Below are positions 48,699 to 56,674 of a stretch of 64,000 nucleotides of DNA, piece after piece; within the stretch, counting starts at the first letter, position 1; every line of letters starts with the position of its first letter. Source of the DNA: an uncultured Ignavibacteriota bacterium (GTDB lineage Bacteria; Bacteroidota; Ignavibacteria; Palsa-1295); contig CAIUMP010000021.1 in the NCBI GenBank assembly GCA_903900335.1, forward strand, positions 1 to 64,000. Reading direction: 5' to 3'. The position numbers were made by a program, and so were the translations under genes. The notes under the pieces were generated by a model that did not search any database, was not told the origin of the DNA, and saw only the letters and a list, made by a program, of their open reading frames with translations.

Positions 48699-49322
48699 AT
48701 GAACAACTCAGCACCACAATCCTGGTATGACTTCCCCGCAATGCAGCCGATGGACCCACGCTCCATCGTGCAGGTCATTCAACTCACCGACAACGCCGCC
48801 GCCGTGCAGACCGGTCAGTTTCAATACAGCGGGACGTGGCTACAGACCGTGACCTGGGGCAATCCGCCCATTGCCACTTCGCCTTTCGTCCCAGGGACGA
48901 TACCCATCGTGAGCGTTCCAAACGTCAATGATTACGAGTCACAAAATATCGCGATTGCATGGAATGCCTCCCACGCGATGACGGTTAACAATAACAAGCT
49001 TCCGGTATGCGTGAACAACATCATGTTTCTCAAGGCAGGCACCGCGTTCGTTAATACGCTCTTCTTCGATTGGACGGGCATCATCACCGCGACCGACATC
49101 CAATTCTCCTTCCGCGATAACTCGGTAACGAGCGGAATGTTTATGAACGGAGCAACGGGCCTTGTTCCGGTTTTCACATTCCCGAGCACCTCCACGTATG
49201 GTGCCTTTGCAATGAAGCTTCAGGTCACCCTCCTCCAGCCGGGCCGCTATACCGTTGGCCTCCGCATTCACGACAGCGCAGGAACGTGGAGTTTATATGA
49301 AATGCAGTGGATCGTTCTATAA
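48699..49322 (+). CDS. Protein of unknown function, first gene of the phospholipase-like cassette
   Basis: A 207-residue protein I do not recognise. There is no signal peptide or membrane segment. The composition (many Thr, Val, Asn, Phe) and alternating pattern suggest an all-beta fold, perhaps two Ig-like sandwiches; the last part, QVTLLQPGRYTVGLRIHDSAGTW followed by LYEMQWIVL, looks like a final Ig-type strand set. Only one cysteine is present. It lies 25 bp before the phospholipase-like gene in the same direction, so the two are probably co-expressed and may interact. ATG 48699 has no clear ribosome-binding site. Confidence 0.7.
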   Translation: MNNSAPQSWYDFPAMQPMDPRSIVQVIQLTDNAAAVQTGQFQYSGTWLQTVTWGNPPIATSPFVPGTIPIVSVPNVNDYESQNIAIAWNASHAMTVNNNKLPVCVNNIMFLKAGTAFVNTLFFDWTGIITATDIQFSFRDNSVTSGMFMNGATGLVPVFTFPSTSTYGAFAMKLQVTLLQPGRYTVGLRIHDSAGTWSLYEMQWIVL

Positions 49323-49347
49323 TCACTAAACGGTAAGGAACGCCCAA

Positions 49348-51120
49348 ATGCAGACCAGCCTCATCGGAGTACCGACTATTCTTCAGTCTCCTCCTACCAT
49401 CGTGCCTCCGCCACCAGTTGGCGGAGGTGGGGCCGCGCCTGCATTTGCAGGCGGATGGTTTGAGCAGATACCACAAGTTGGGCCGCTGGCGGGGTTGGGC
49501 ACAACGGCTGATGCATCCGGCGCAATAAGTAACACGGTTGTTGGCCACGATGGGAAACACTTCCAGTTTCTGAAGGAGGGCAGAGAGTGGCAAAACAGCA
49601 TTCCGCTTGACTTTGGCGGACATCCTTGTAAGAACGGGGGGGATTGCGGGTGCGGCGGAACGTGCAAGGCCACCAACAGGACGAATCGAGATCCATCATC
49701 GGTCAACGGATCGATTGCGGAGACTTCCAAACGGAATCTTGATGAGAATCCAGGTCTTAAGCAACTCCTTACGAATAACTTTAAAGTAACGGCGGGTATG
49801 GGGGTTGCTGCGCGAGTTGACCAAGGAATAACTCAACCCGCAAGAGTTACCATTGACACCCCCGTATCGAAGTTAGTGGCTGCGTTCGATGTTGCGAAGG
49901 AAGGAAACATATTCACCTTCTCATGCCAGTACGATACAGGAGTAACTGAAACAATTATTAGCGAGGTGGAGCGTAGCGGAGTTGTGCGTGTTCGAATAAA
50001 CGACATCTCGAATCTTCGGAATATCTTAGACATCCGTTATCATCTGAATGGAGGCTACTGGATGTTGAATAATAGGATAGTAGTCTCTGCAAAAGATGCA
50101 AATCTTGCTAAGTTCGGTCTGGGAGCTTGGATATCGTTTTATACTCTGCGTTCCAGTCTTGCTCACGATGAAGTTGGTCCAGGGAGTCGTGCACAGGAGA
50201 ATGCAGCCATGCCAGGTTCGATCGCAACCGGCTTGGGTAGTGTACTTGGATATCCTGCACCCCGCATACTTTCGGCAGGTGGTGGTGGTGACAATGATAT
50301 TATGGAGCCAGAACCCCCTGGTGGGCCCTGTATCAACCACAATCTTATTTGCGACTTTCCTGTTCCGATACCGCAATGGGGGTTCACAGGACCCAAAATT
50401 GGAATGCTGAATTCCGACCAGAAGACCATGTGGTTTGCTGGATTCCCTTGTATTCTCCCTATCGAAATAAACATTGCCGATTGTTGTTTTACCCATGATA
50501 TTGCCTATTGGTGCTCATCAGATAGGGGCGAGTCACGCCTCGCGGACAATAACGTAGCTGGTTGTGTTGCCGGTAGGTTGATAAATGCGATCCTCGACGC
50601 ATATGATAATTTCTGGTCCATGCTCTGTATGGGCCTCGTCACTATCTTTGACCCTTGGGTTACTCTAGCCACACTTTTTGATTTTGGAGTGGTTTATGTT
50701 GAAACCATCGCCGAGATTGTAACAGCACTTGAAATCTTCGCGCCGTATGATGCATCAAAGCAGTGGAAATTTGGCCCGGATGGAATCCATAAGGACAGTT
50801 GTCTTTGTGGTGGAACCTTGCCTACCGCACCCTGTCGGGATGACAAGTCGGGTATGGATAAGCCCATGACCAACCGCCAAAAGGAATGTCGGGATCTTTG
50901 TTTGGAAATACCTGCAGCAAAGGAAAGAGAAAAATGCATCAATTGCGGATGGAAGTGTAATTATGAAAGGCTAATCCCAAAGGGATATAAGGTTACTAAG
51001 TCATTTGATCCTGGCGAAAATAATCCAACACAGAAGAAATGTTGCTTCGGGACATCACAGTATTGTACACAGGATTTTATAGGTCCTGACTGCCCACCTG
51101 TACCACACATGACTCAATAA
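49348..51120 (+). CDS. Cysteine-rich protein with phospholipase A2 catalytic signature
   Basis: A 590-residue protein. N-terminus: a Pro/Gly-rich linker (PPTIVPPPPVGGGGAA) and a cysteine cluster (CKNGGDCGCGGTC, about 93-105), with no signal peptide. The middle (about 130-270) is beta-rich. Residues about 345-410 carry a phospholipase A2 signature: Cys379-Cys380-x2-His383-Asp384-x2-Tyr387, then Ala-Asp400-x5-Cys406. In secreted PLA2 enzymes the same spacing holds the catalytic His-Asp dyad, the calcium-binding Asp and the second active-site Asp (CC-x2-HD-x2-Y; CD-x5-C). The short His-to-Asp distance (17 residues) resembles the compact bacterial type. WGFTGPKIG before it may be the calcium loop. 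The C-terminal 100 residues hold many cysteines. A hydrophobic segment (about 420-460) follows the active site. Probable role: lipid hydrolysis, perhaps as a toxin or effector (inference). Confidence 0.7.
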   Translation: MQTSLIGVPTILQSPPTIVPPPPVGGGGAAPAFAGGWFEQIPQVGPLAGLGTTADASGAISNTVVGHDGKHFQFLKEGREWQNSIPLDFGGHPCKNGGDCGCGGTCKATNRTNRDPSSVNGSIAETSKRNLDENPGLKQLLTNNFKVTAGMGVAARVDQGITQPARVTIDTPVSKLVAAFDVAKEGNIFTFSCQYDTGVTETIISEVERSGVVRVRINDISNLRNILDIRYHLNGGYWMLNNRIVVSAKDANLAKFGLGAWISFYTLRSSLAHDEVGPGSRAQENAAMPGSIATGLGSVLGYPAPRILSAGGGGDNDIMEPEPPGGPCINHNLICDFPVPIPQWGFTGPKIGMLNSDQKTMWFAGFPCILPIEINIADCCFTHDIAYWCSSDRGESRLADNNVAGCVAGRLINAILDAYDNFWSMLCMGLVTIFDPWVTLATLFDFGVVYVETIAEIVTALEIFAPYDASKQWKFGPDGIHKDSCLCGGTLPTAPCRDDKSGMDKPMTNRQKECRDLCLEIPAAKEREKCINCGWKCNYERLIPKGYKVTKSFDPGENNPTQKKCCFGTSQYCTQDFIGPDCPPVPHMTQ

Positions 51121-51127
51121 TCAGTCT

Positions 51128-51553
51128 ATGAACTTCTCCTTTCTAAAAAATATCGAGATCCGCCGTCATCTCACTATCTGCACAGTCGTCATTTTTGCTT
51201 CTGTAGTAGGAATGGGTTCATGCCAAACCGATTTCGGCCCGGATGCTTTAGTCCCCGACCCTTCATTCGTGGATTTCAAATCTGTTCAGCTTGATTCCTG
51301 TACGCACGCTCCAATCTATTTTCTCAATCATAAGAACTTTACGCTTCGACTTCGTGCTACTATTTCAAATCGTGAGTTCTCGTTCCGTGACACGACTAAT
51401 CTAAAAGACTCGCTTCCAATGGCTATGTCAACGGCGATCTCGGTTTACTTTTGCCCGAAGGTGGCTGGCTTATTTCGGGACACTGTCCACCTTATTGGCT
51501 CAGACGGGGTGACTTACGCTTCGGTTCCGCTCTCCGGTATCGGCGTGCCTTAA
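51128..51553 (+). CDS. Small lipoprotein with choice-of-anchor-D (ASH/Hydin-like) domain
   Basis: A 141-residue exported protein. The N-terminus has a basic n-region (EIRRH), a hydrophobic stretch (LTICTVVIFASVVGM) and a lipobox-like GMGSC, so Cys32 is the probable lipidated residue. The mature part has the beta-sandwich pattern of choice-of-anchor-D domains: VDFKSVQLDSC, ISVYFCPKVAGLFRDTVHLI and the closing VPLSGIG. It begins 7 bp after the phospholipase-like gene. A periplasmic lipoprotein directly behind a lipase-like gene is the arrangement of many effector-immunity pairs, but this is only an inference. Confidence 0.75.
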   Translation: MNFSFLKNIEIRRHLTICTVVIFASVVGMGSCQTDFGPDALVPDPSFVDFKSVQLDSCTHAPIYFLNHKNFTLRLRATISNREFSFRDTTNLKDSLPMAMSTAISVYFCPKVAGLFRDTVHLIGSDGVTYASVPLSGIGVP

Positions 51554-51561
51554 GTGTGTAG

Positions 51562-51581
51562 GTCGAGCGTCCTCGCTCGAC
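51562..51581. repeat. GTAGGTCG-type hairpin between convergent genes (copy 1)
   Basis: GTCGAGCG (51562-51569), loop TCCT, and CGCTCGAC (51574-51581) form a perfect 8-bp hairpin, preceded by TGTAG. It lies in the 38-bp gap between the lipoprotein gene and ileS and may stop transcription from both sides. The leading GTAGGTCG also starts the larger inverted repeat at 54820, suggesting a small dispersed repeat family. Confidence 0.65.
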
Positions 51582-51591
51582 ATTTCACTGC

Positions 51592-54500
51592 TTAGTTAAT
51601 CCGCACGATCCGCACCGTTGCCGTGTGATCGAATATCTCGACATCCGAGGATGCCGCCTCAGCGTGCTCTTCAAATGCGCCGTCAATAGCGAACGTGCCG
51701 GCGAGCGTCTCTTGCTGGATGTATCCGGCGTGAACCTGAAGCGCGCCCATGAGATCGGCGTACTCGGAATTCACGAAGATACCGATGCGGTCGGTGACAT
51801 CGAAGCCCGAATCCTTGCGAAGATTCTGCACGCGGTTGACGAACTCGCGCGCCATGCCCTCTTCGAGCAGAGTGGGGGTGAGTTGCGTATCGAGCGCGAC
51901 AGTCATCCCGCCTTCGCTCGAAACCAGCCAGCCCTGGATGTCCTCAGCTGTTACATCAATGTCGCCGCGTTCGAGCTTCACCTGCTCGCCGTCAATATCA
52001 ATGGCAAGCTCGCCGTTCGTCTGGTACGCGCGAATCTCGTCCTGCGTCAGCTTCTGAATTCTCGCCGCCGCAGACTTCATCGCTTTGCCAAGCCGCGCAC
52101 CGAGCGTTTTGAAATTCGCCTTCGCCTTGAGTTGGATCACATCACTATCACCCGCCTCCGCGTATTCGACGTGCTTGACATTCACCTCATCGCGGATGAC
52201 GTCCTCGACTTTGCGAAGCTCCTCGATCTCGCGCCGGTTCGTGACCGGAATGAGGATGCGAGCAAGTGGTTGACGAACGCGCAGCTTCGCACGCTCGCGC
52301 ATTTGCCGAACGAGGGATGATGCCGTTTGTGCCGCAGCCATTCGCTTCTCAAGCGCGAGGTCGATTGCGGCCGCGTTCTCCACTGGGTAGAGCGCAAGAT
52401 GAATCGAGTCCGCGCGCTCTGCACCTATGGATGTCTCCGATTGCAACGCGGCATGAAGCCAATCGGAGAAGAATGGCGCGAACGGTGCCATCAGTCCCGA
52501 GACCGCGGAGAGACACTCATACAGCGTATCGTATGCCGATTGTTTATCCGCATTGTTCTCGCCCTTCCAAAAGCGGCGGCGGTTGCGGCGGATGTACCAA
52601 TTCGATAGCTCCTCCATCACGAAATCCTGGATCGCGCGCGTCGGCTTGGTGACATCGTAGCCATCGAGATTCTCGCGGCACTCGCGGATGAGCGAGTTCA
52701 GCTTACTCAGCGCCCATCTGTCGATCTCCGGGCGCTCGCTCACGGGGATGCGCTTGTTCCAATCATACACGTACTTGTCGATGTTCGCATAGAGCGCGAA
52801 GAAGCCGTAGGTATTCAGCAGCGTACCGAAAAACTTGCGCTCCAGCTCGCCGAGATCATCCTCGCTAAACGAACGCGGCTTCCACGGTACCGAGGAGGAG
52901 AGCAAATACCATCGCGTCGCATCCGCGCCAAACTTCGTCATCACATCGAACGGATTGACGATATTCCCCTTCGACTTCGACATCTTCTGCCCCTTCTTGT
53001 CGAGCAGCATGTCGTTGACTATCACGTTCTTGTACGGCGCTTCGCCAAACAAAAAAGTGTTGATCGCATGAAGCGTGTAAAACCATCCGCGCGTCTGATC
53101 GACGCCCTCGGAGATATAATCCGCCGGATAATTCTTCGGCTTCTCCGTCTCCCCCATAAAATGATGCTGCGCGAACGGCATTGAGCCGGAATCGAACCAC
53201 ACGTCGATGACTTCGGGGGTGCGGTGCATCGTCCCGCCGCACGAGCACGTAAATGTTACATGATCGACATACGGCTTATGCGGATCGAAGTGCGGATCAT
53301 TCGTATCAAGCTCATCGAATGAACCGAGACACTTCTGTTCGTTGCATTTTTCGCAAACCCAAATTGGAAGCGGCGTGCCCCAAAATCGCTCGCGAGAAAT
53401 CCCCCAGTCCTTCAAATCCTCCAGCCAATTCCCGAAGCGGCCCTCACCAATCTCCGGCGGCTGCCAGCCGATCTTCTTATTTTCAGAGATGAGCGATTGC
53501 TTGTAATCCGTCACGCGGATGTACCACGAGTCGCGCGCGTAATACAGCAGCGCAGTATTGCATCGCCAGCAGAAGGGGTACGTGTGCTCGATGGTCTCTT
53601 TGCGATAGAGAAGTCCCTTCTCTTTCAATTCAGCCGTGATGTCAGGATCAGCATCTTTGAAGAAGCGCCCCTTGTATGGCGAATCGAGATTGATCGTCCC
53701 AGCGCTCGAAACGGTGATGATTACTGGAAATCCCTCGCGCTGAGCGACGCGATAATCATCTTCACCAAATGCGGGCGCTTGATGAACGATGCCGGTTCCG
53801 TCCTCGGTCGTCACATACTTATCTGCAACGATCCTGAACGAGTTTGCAAGAGCATCGGCGAACTGCTTCGTCGTCTCCGATTTGAGAATGTAATCGAAGA
53901 GCGGCTCGTATTGCTGTCCTGCCAAGTCTTTGCCGAGAGTTCGAGCCACGATCTCATTCTCGCCGTCCAACTTGCTAAGCAGTGCTTCGGCCAGGACCAG
54001 TCTCTGCACTTTCTCCTTGTGCGTGTTGATAACGGTCACGTATTCAACATCGGGATGGACAGCCAGCGCGACGTTCGCGAGAAGCGTCCACGGTGTGGTA
54101 GTCCAAGCGAGAAAGTATTCGTCCTCGGTGACATTCTTCCGTTTGAACTTCACGAACACGCTCGGATCCTTCGCCTGCTTATACCCAAGCGCCACCTCAT
54201 GCGACGACAGCGCCGTCTCGCAGCGCGGACAATACGGCTGAATCTTAAAGCCCTTGTAGATCAGCCCCTTGTCGTGAAATTTCTTCAGAGCCCACCAGAC
54301 GGATTCGATGTAATCGTTCGTGCAGGTGATGTAGGGATTATCGAGATTGACCCAATAACCCATGCGTTCGGTCATTCCGCGCCAGCCGGAATCTCGCTCG
54401 ATATTGCTGAAGACGAGACTACGACACTCAGCTACAAACTTGCCAATACCGTACTCGACGATCTCCGACTTATGCCGGAACCCGCGCTCCTTTTCGACGG

Positions 54501-54783
54501 CGATCTCCACCGGCAAGCCATGCGTATCCCATCCCGCTTTGCGCTCGACGCGGTAGCCGCGCATCGTTTTGTAACGGCAGATCACATCCTTCAGCGTTCG
54601 CGAAAAGACGTGATGAATCCCCGGCGTGCCATTGACCGTCGGCGGCCCTTCGTAGAACGAGAAGACATTCGAAGCATCGCGCTCCTCAATGGAGCGGCGA
54701 AAAATATCCTTCTCCTTCCAGGATCGAAGGACCAAGTGCTCGCGCTCGTCAGGGGAAACGGATGTTTTTAGTTCTGGATACAT
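51592..54783 (-). CDS. ileS: Isoleucyl-tRNA synthetase
   Basis: Class I synthetase that charges tRNA-Ile; 1063 residues. The HIGH motif appears as GIHH at residues 55-58 (PPTVNGTPGIHHVFSRTLKD), a form common in the eukaryote-like type-2 IleS group; the KMSKS motif is at residues 600-604 (GQKMSKSKGN). The CP1 editing domain (TTPWTLLANVALAVHPD, TGIVHQAPAFGEDDY) and a CxxC/CxC pair near 470-500 (CEKCNEQKC, CSCGG) are present. Type-2 enzymes are often naturally mupirocin-insensitive (family knowledge, not tested here). Long open frames on the other strand across this gene are codon-bias shadows. Confidence 0.96.
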   Translation of the reverse strand: MYPELKTSVSPDEREHLVLRSWKEKDIFRRSIEERDASNVFSFYEGPPTVNGTPGIHHVFSRTLKDVICRYKTMRGYRVERKAGWDTHGLPVEIAVEKERGFRHKSEIVEYGIGKFVAECRSLVFSNIERDSGWRGMTERMGYWVNLDNPYITCTNDYIESVWWALKKFHDKGLIYKGFKIQPYCPRCETALSSHEVALGYKQAKDPSVFVKFKRKNVTEDEYFLAWTTTPWTLLANVALAVHPDVEYVTVINTHKEKVQRLVLAEALLSKLDGENEIVARTLGKDLAGQQYEPLFDYILKSETTKQFADALANSFRIVADKYVTTEDGTGIVHQAPAFGEDDYRVAQREGFPVIITVSSAGTINLDSPYKGRFFKDADPDITAELKEKGLLYRKETIEHTYPFCWRCNTALLYYARDSWYIRVTDYKQSLISENKKIGWQPPEIGEGRFGNWLEDLKDWGISRERFWGTPLPIWVCEKCNEQKCLGSFDELDTNDPHFDPHKPYVDHVTFTCSCGGTMHRTPEVIDVWFDSGSMPFAQHHFMGETEKPKNYPADYISEGVDQTRGWFYTLHAINTFLFGEAPYKNVIVNDMLLDKKGQKMSKSKGNIVNPFDVMTKFGADATRWYLLSSSVPWKPRSFSEDDLGELERKFFGTLLNTYGFFALYANIDKYVYDWNKRIPVSERPEIDRWALSKLNSLIRECRENLDGYDVTKPTRAIQDFVMEELSNWYIRRNRRRFWKGENNADKQSAYDTLYECLSAVSGLMAPFAPFFSDWLHAALQSETSIGAERADSIHLALYPVENAAAIDLALEKRMAAAQTASSLVRQMRERAKLRVRQPLARILIPVTNRREIEELRKVEDVIRDEVNVKHVEYAEAGDSDVIQLKAKANFKTLGARLGKAMKSAAARIQKLTQDEIRAYQTNGELAIDIDGEQVKLERGDIDVTAEDIQGWLVSSEGGMTVALDTQLTPTLLEEGMAREFVNRVQNLRKDSGFDVTDRIGIFVNSEYADLMGALQVHAGYIQQETLAGTFAIDGAFEEHAEAASSDVEIFDHTATVRIVRIN

Positions 54784-54819
54784 GTAATTTTTATTGGTAC
54801 GGATGCGCCGGTGCGTCCT

Positions 54820-54900
54820 CGCGTAGGTCGTGGCTTCCAGCCCGACCTGACGCAGTTCTTAGGGTGCGGGGAGGTCGGGCTGGAAGCACCGACCTACGCG
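54820..54900. repeat. Large inverted repeat of the GTAGGTCG type (copy 2)
   Basis: The 29-bp arm 54820-54848 (CGCGTAGGTCG ... CCCGACCT) pairs with 54872-54900 (AGGTCGGG ... CCTACGCG), with two mismatches, around a 23-nt centre. The right arm includes the TAG stop codon of the glycosyltransferase gene (54894-54896). A strong cruciform or RNA hairpin is expected; it is REP-like, and in position it acts as a spacer between the glycosyltransferase gene and ileS. Confidence 0.85.
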
Positions 54901-55832
54901 ACGCGCTTTTCTGCCTCGACCAACTGAATAAAGGCCTTGACCGTCTCCGGTCTAACCTTGATCATCTTTCGGCGTTCGGAGAAGAACGCGGGGATGCCCT
55001 CCAAAAATCCACGGAGACACGCTTTCATTGTGTGGGTTCGTGCCGCGCGCTTGAGCATCCAGAGACTGAGGCGCACCACATACTTCCACCAGCCATGCGG
55101 AAAGGGGAGGATAAGTCCGGCAAACTGACCTACGCTTTTGGCATCAAGATGTACACGGTGTGCGGTCGGGACGTCGATCGTTGAAGAGCCGTAGTGACGA
55201 ATCGCAACAGCGGGGGAGTACCAGCATTGCCAACCGGTTTCGAGCAATCGCCAAGCTATGGGGAATTCATCCCAGCTATAGAAGAACGAGTTGACAAAAT
55301 ATTCTCCCGGAGCAAACTTGGCATCTTCCATCGCCGTGCGCCGAAAGCACACCGCGCAGCTCGCAAACTGCGCCGATTGAAATTCCACCCACCGGGCTAT
55401 CTCGGGATTTGCTTGATACATCCACAGATTCAATGTAGCAGGATCGTTCGCATTGACAACAGTGAATCCGATCGCGCCGGCATTCGGATATTTATTAAAA
55501 CTTGAGACAACTTTCCGGAGATCATCGGCGTGTTGGAATGTCGCGTCATCATCTATGATGAACCAGAGGTCTCCTGTTGCCTTTTGAAGCAGCACATTTC
55601 GTCCTTCGCAGGAGCCGAGATTGCGACCATTGAATACCGCCGTTACCCTTTCGTCGCTTGCGGAAAGTTGCCTGAGGTATTCGATCGTTTCGTCGGTAGA
55701 GCCATTGTCGCCAATGAGAATTTCTAGATCAGGGTAATCCTGCAGGAAGATCGAGTCCACACATTCCTTAAGATAGATTGCGCGATTGCGGGTGATGATC
55801 GCAATGGAAATGCGTGGTGCCGACATAGACAT
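54894..55832 (-). CDS. Family 2 glycosyltransferase
   Basis: A 312-residue GT-A enzyme that transfers a sugar from an NDP-sugar to an unknown acceptor. Motifs: ISIAIITRNRAIYLKECVDSI, the nucleotide-binding ILIGDNGSTDETIEYL near residue 40, and FIIDDDATF (DxD-type metal site) near 93. The C-terminal part (about 230-312) is rich in Trp and basic residues and includes a hydrophobic amphipathic stretch, which may attach it to the membrane. It interrupts the ileS-divIVA order found in many genomes. ATG 55826 (third codon) is an equally good start. Confidence 0.88.
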   Translation of the reverse strand: MSMSAPRISIAIITRNRAIYLKECVDSIFLQDYPDLEILIGDNGSTDETIEYLRQLSASDERVTAVFNGRNLGSCEGRNVLLQKATGDLWFIIDDDATFQHADDLRKVVSSFNKYPNAGAIGFTVVNANDPATLNLWMYQANPEIARWVEFQSAQFASCAVCFRRTAMEDAKFAPGEYFVNSFFYSWDEFPIAWRLLETGWQCWYSPAVAIRHYGSSTIDVPTAHRVHLDAKSVGQFAGLILPFPHGWWKYVVRLSLWMLKRAARTHTMKACLRGFLEGIPAFFSERRKMIKVRPETVKAFIQLVEAEKRVA

Positions 55833-55882
55833 TGCCCGTTATTATCTTGGTGCGAAAAGACTCACTGCCGTCTGGAAATCGA

Positions 55883-56587
55883 TCAATTTCCCCACGTCAA
55901 TTGCTCGTTCGGAGGCAGTGGCGTTGGCATCCATGGTTGCGGGGGAGCGGGTGCTTGATATGCCTGTTGTTCAGGATAAGTTGGCAACGAGGGTGTGGTT
56001 GTCGGCGTGGGGTCTTGCTCCGGTAGTATTGCTGGCAGAGTAGGGGCCTCGGAAGCCACTTGCACAGTGGGCAGGGGTTCAACTGGAAGCGGTGGGGCAC
56101 TCATTAGCGGCTCGTCAATGAGCGGCTTTGCAGGTTTTCTGTCCACCTCGAGCGTATCGAGGAATCCAGAAAAACTGGACGAAACCGCGCGCATACGGGA
56201 GAGTGTCATGTCGTATTCGGTCCTCAAGCGAAAGACTTCCCGCTCGCCATGTTCCAACTCTGTGCGAACATCGGCGAGTTTACGATCGCGCTCGAGGGAA
56301 GCGTCGCGAAGAATAAGCTCGGCCTCTCGGCGAGCCTGATCTTCCATCTTCACGGCCGTTTGCTGGGAAGCCACCAGCGTCTTTTCAATCACCTGTTCGA
56401 GCGATAGGAAGTATTCCAGCCGTTCGCGCGTCGAGGCAAGGGTCGTTTCCAATTCTTTCTTCTCCAGAGTCAGTGTCTCAACTTCTCCAGAAACTTGATC
56501 GAGAAACGCCTGTACCTCTTCAAGGTCGGCACCGCGCATTTTCTGCTGAAATTCCTTCTTCTTAATTTCCAGGGCGGACAGACGCAT
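55883..56587 (-). CDS. DivIVA-domain protein
   Basis: A 234-residue coiled-coil protein. The N-terminal DivIVA lipid-binding segment (LSALEIKKKEFQQKMRGADLEEVQAFLDQV, split here across about residues 3-33) is followed by a long coiled coil (about 35-145, EVETLTLEKKELETTL, ARREAELILRDASLERDRKL) and then a Pro-rich low-complexity tail (about 155-234). DivIVA proteins sense membrane curvature and organise growth and division in Gram-positives; in this phylum the role is open. The gene lies next to yggS, as in the widely conserved ylm/divIVA neighbourhood. Confidence 0.88.
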   Translation of the reverse strand: MRLSALEIKKKEFQQKMRGADLEEVQAFLDQVSGEVETLTLEKKELETTLASTRERLEYFLSLEQVIEKTLVASQQTAVKMEDQARREAELILRDASLERDRKLADVRTELEHGEREVFRLRTEYDMTLSRMRAVSSSFSGFLDTLEVDRKPAKPLIDEPLMSAPPLPVEPLPTVQVASEAPTLPAILPEQDPTPTTTPSLPTYPEQQAYQAPAPPQPWMPTPLPPNEQLTWGN

Positions 56588-56601
56588 TGTATTATCGACT
56601 A

Positions 56602-56674
56602 GTGAGTAACTGGTAACGGGGAATTGTTCGTGACTTCCAAATGCTGAAACACGCGTTACTCACTGCCCGTTACC
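56602..56674. repeat. Interleaved inverted repeats between yggS and the divIVA gene
   Basis: GTGAGTAAC (56602-56610) pairs with GTTACTCAC (56655-56663), and GGTAACGGG (56612-56620) pairs with CCCGTTACC (56666-56674). The order is A-B-A'-B', so the two helices cannot nest: they are either alternatives or form a pseudoknot. The distal arm reaches the last codons of yggS. Could be a relic of a TAACGGG-type low-complexity repeat. Confidence 0.6.

Noticed and set aside
53497-54771. Plus-strand frame of 424 codons opposite ileS
   Set aside because: Antisense shadow of a high-confidence ileS; no motif, and similar shadows (51625-52320) occur along the same gene.
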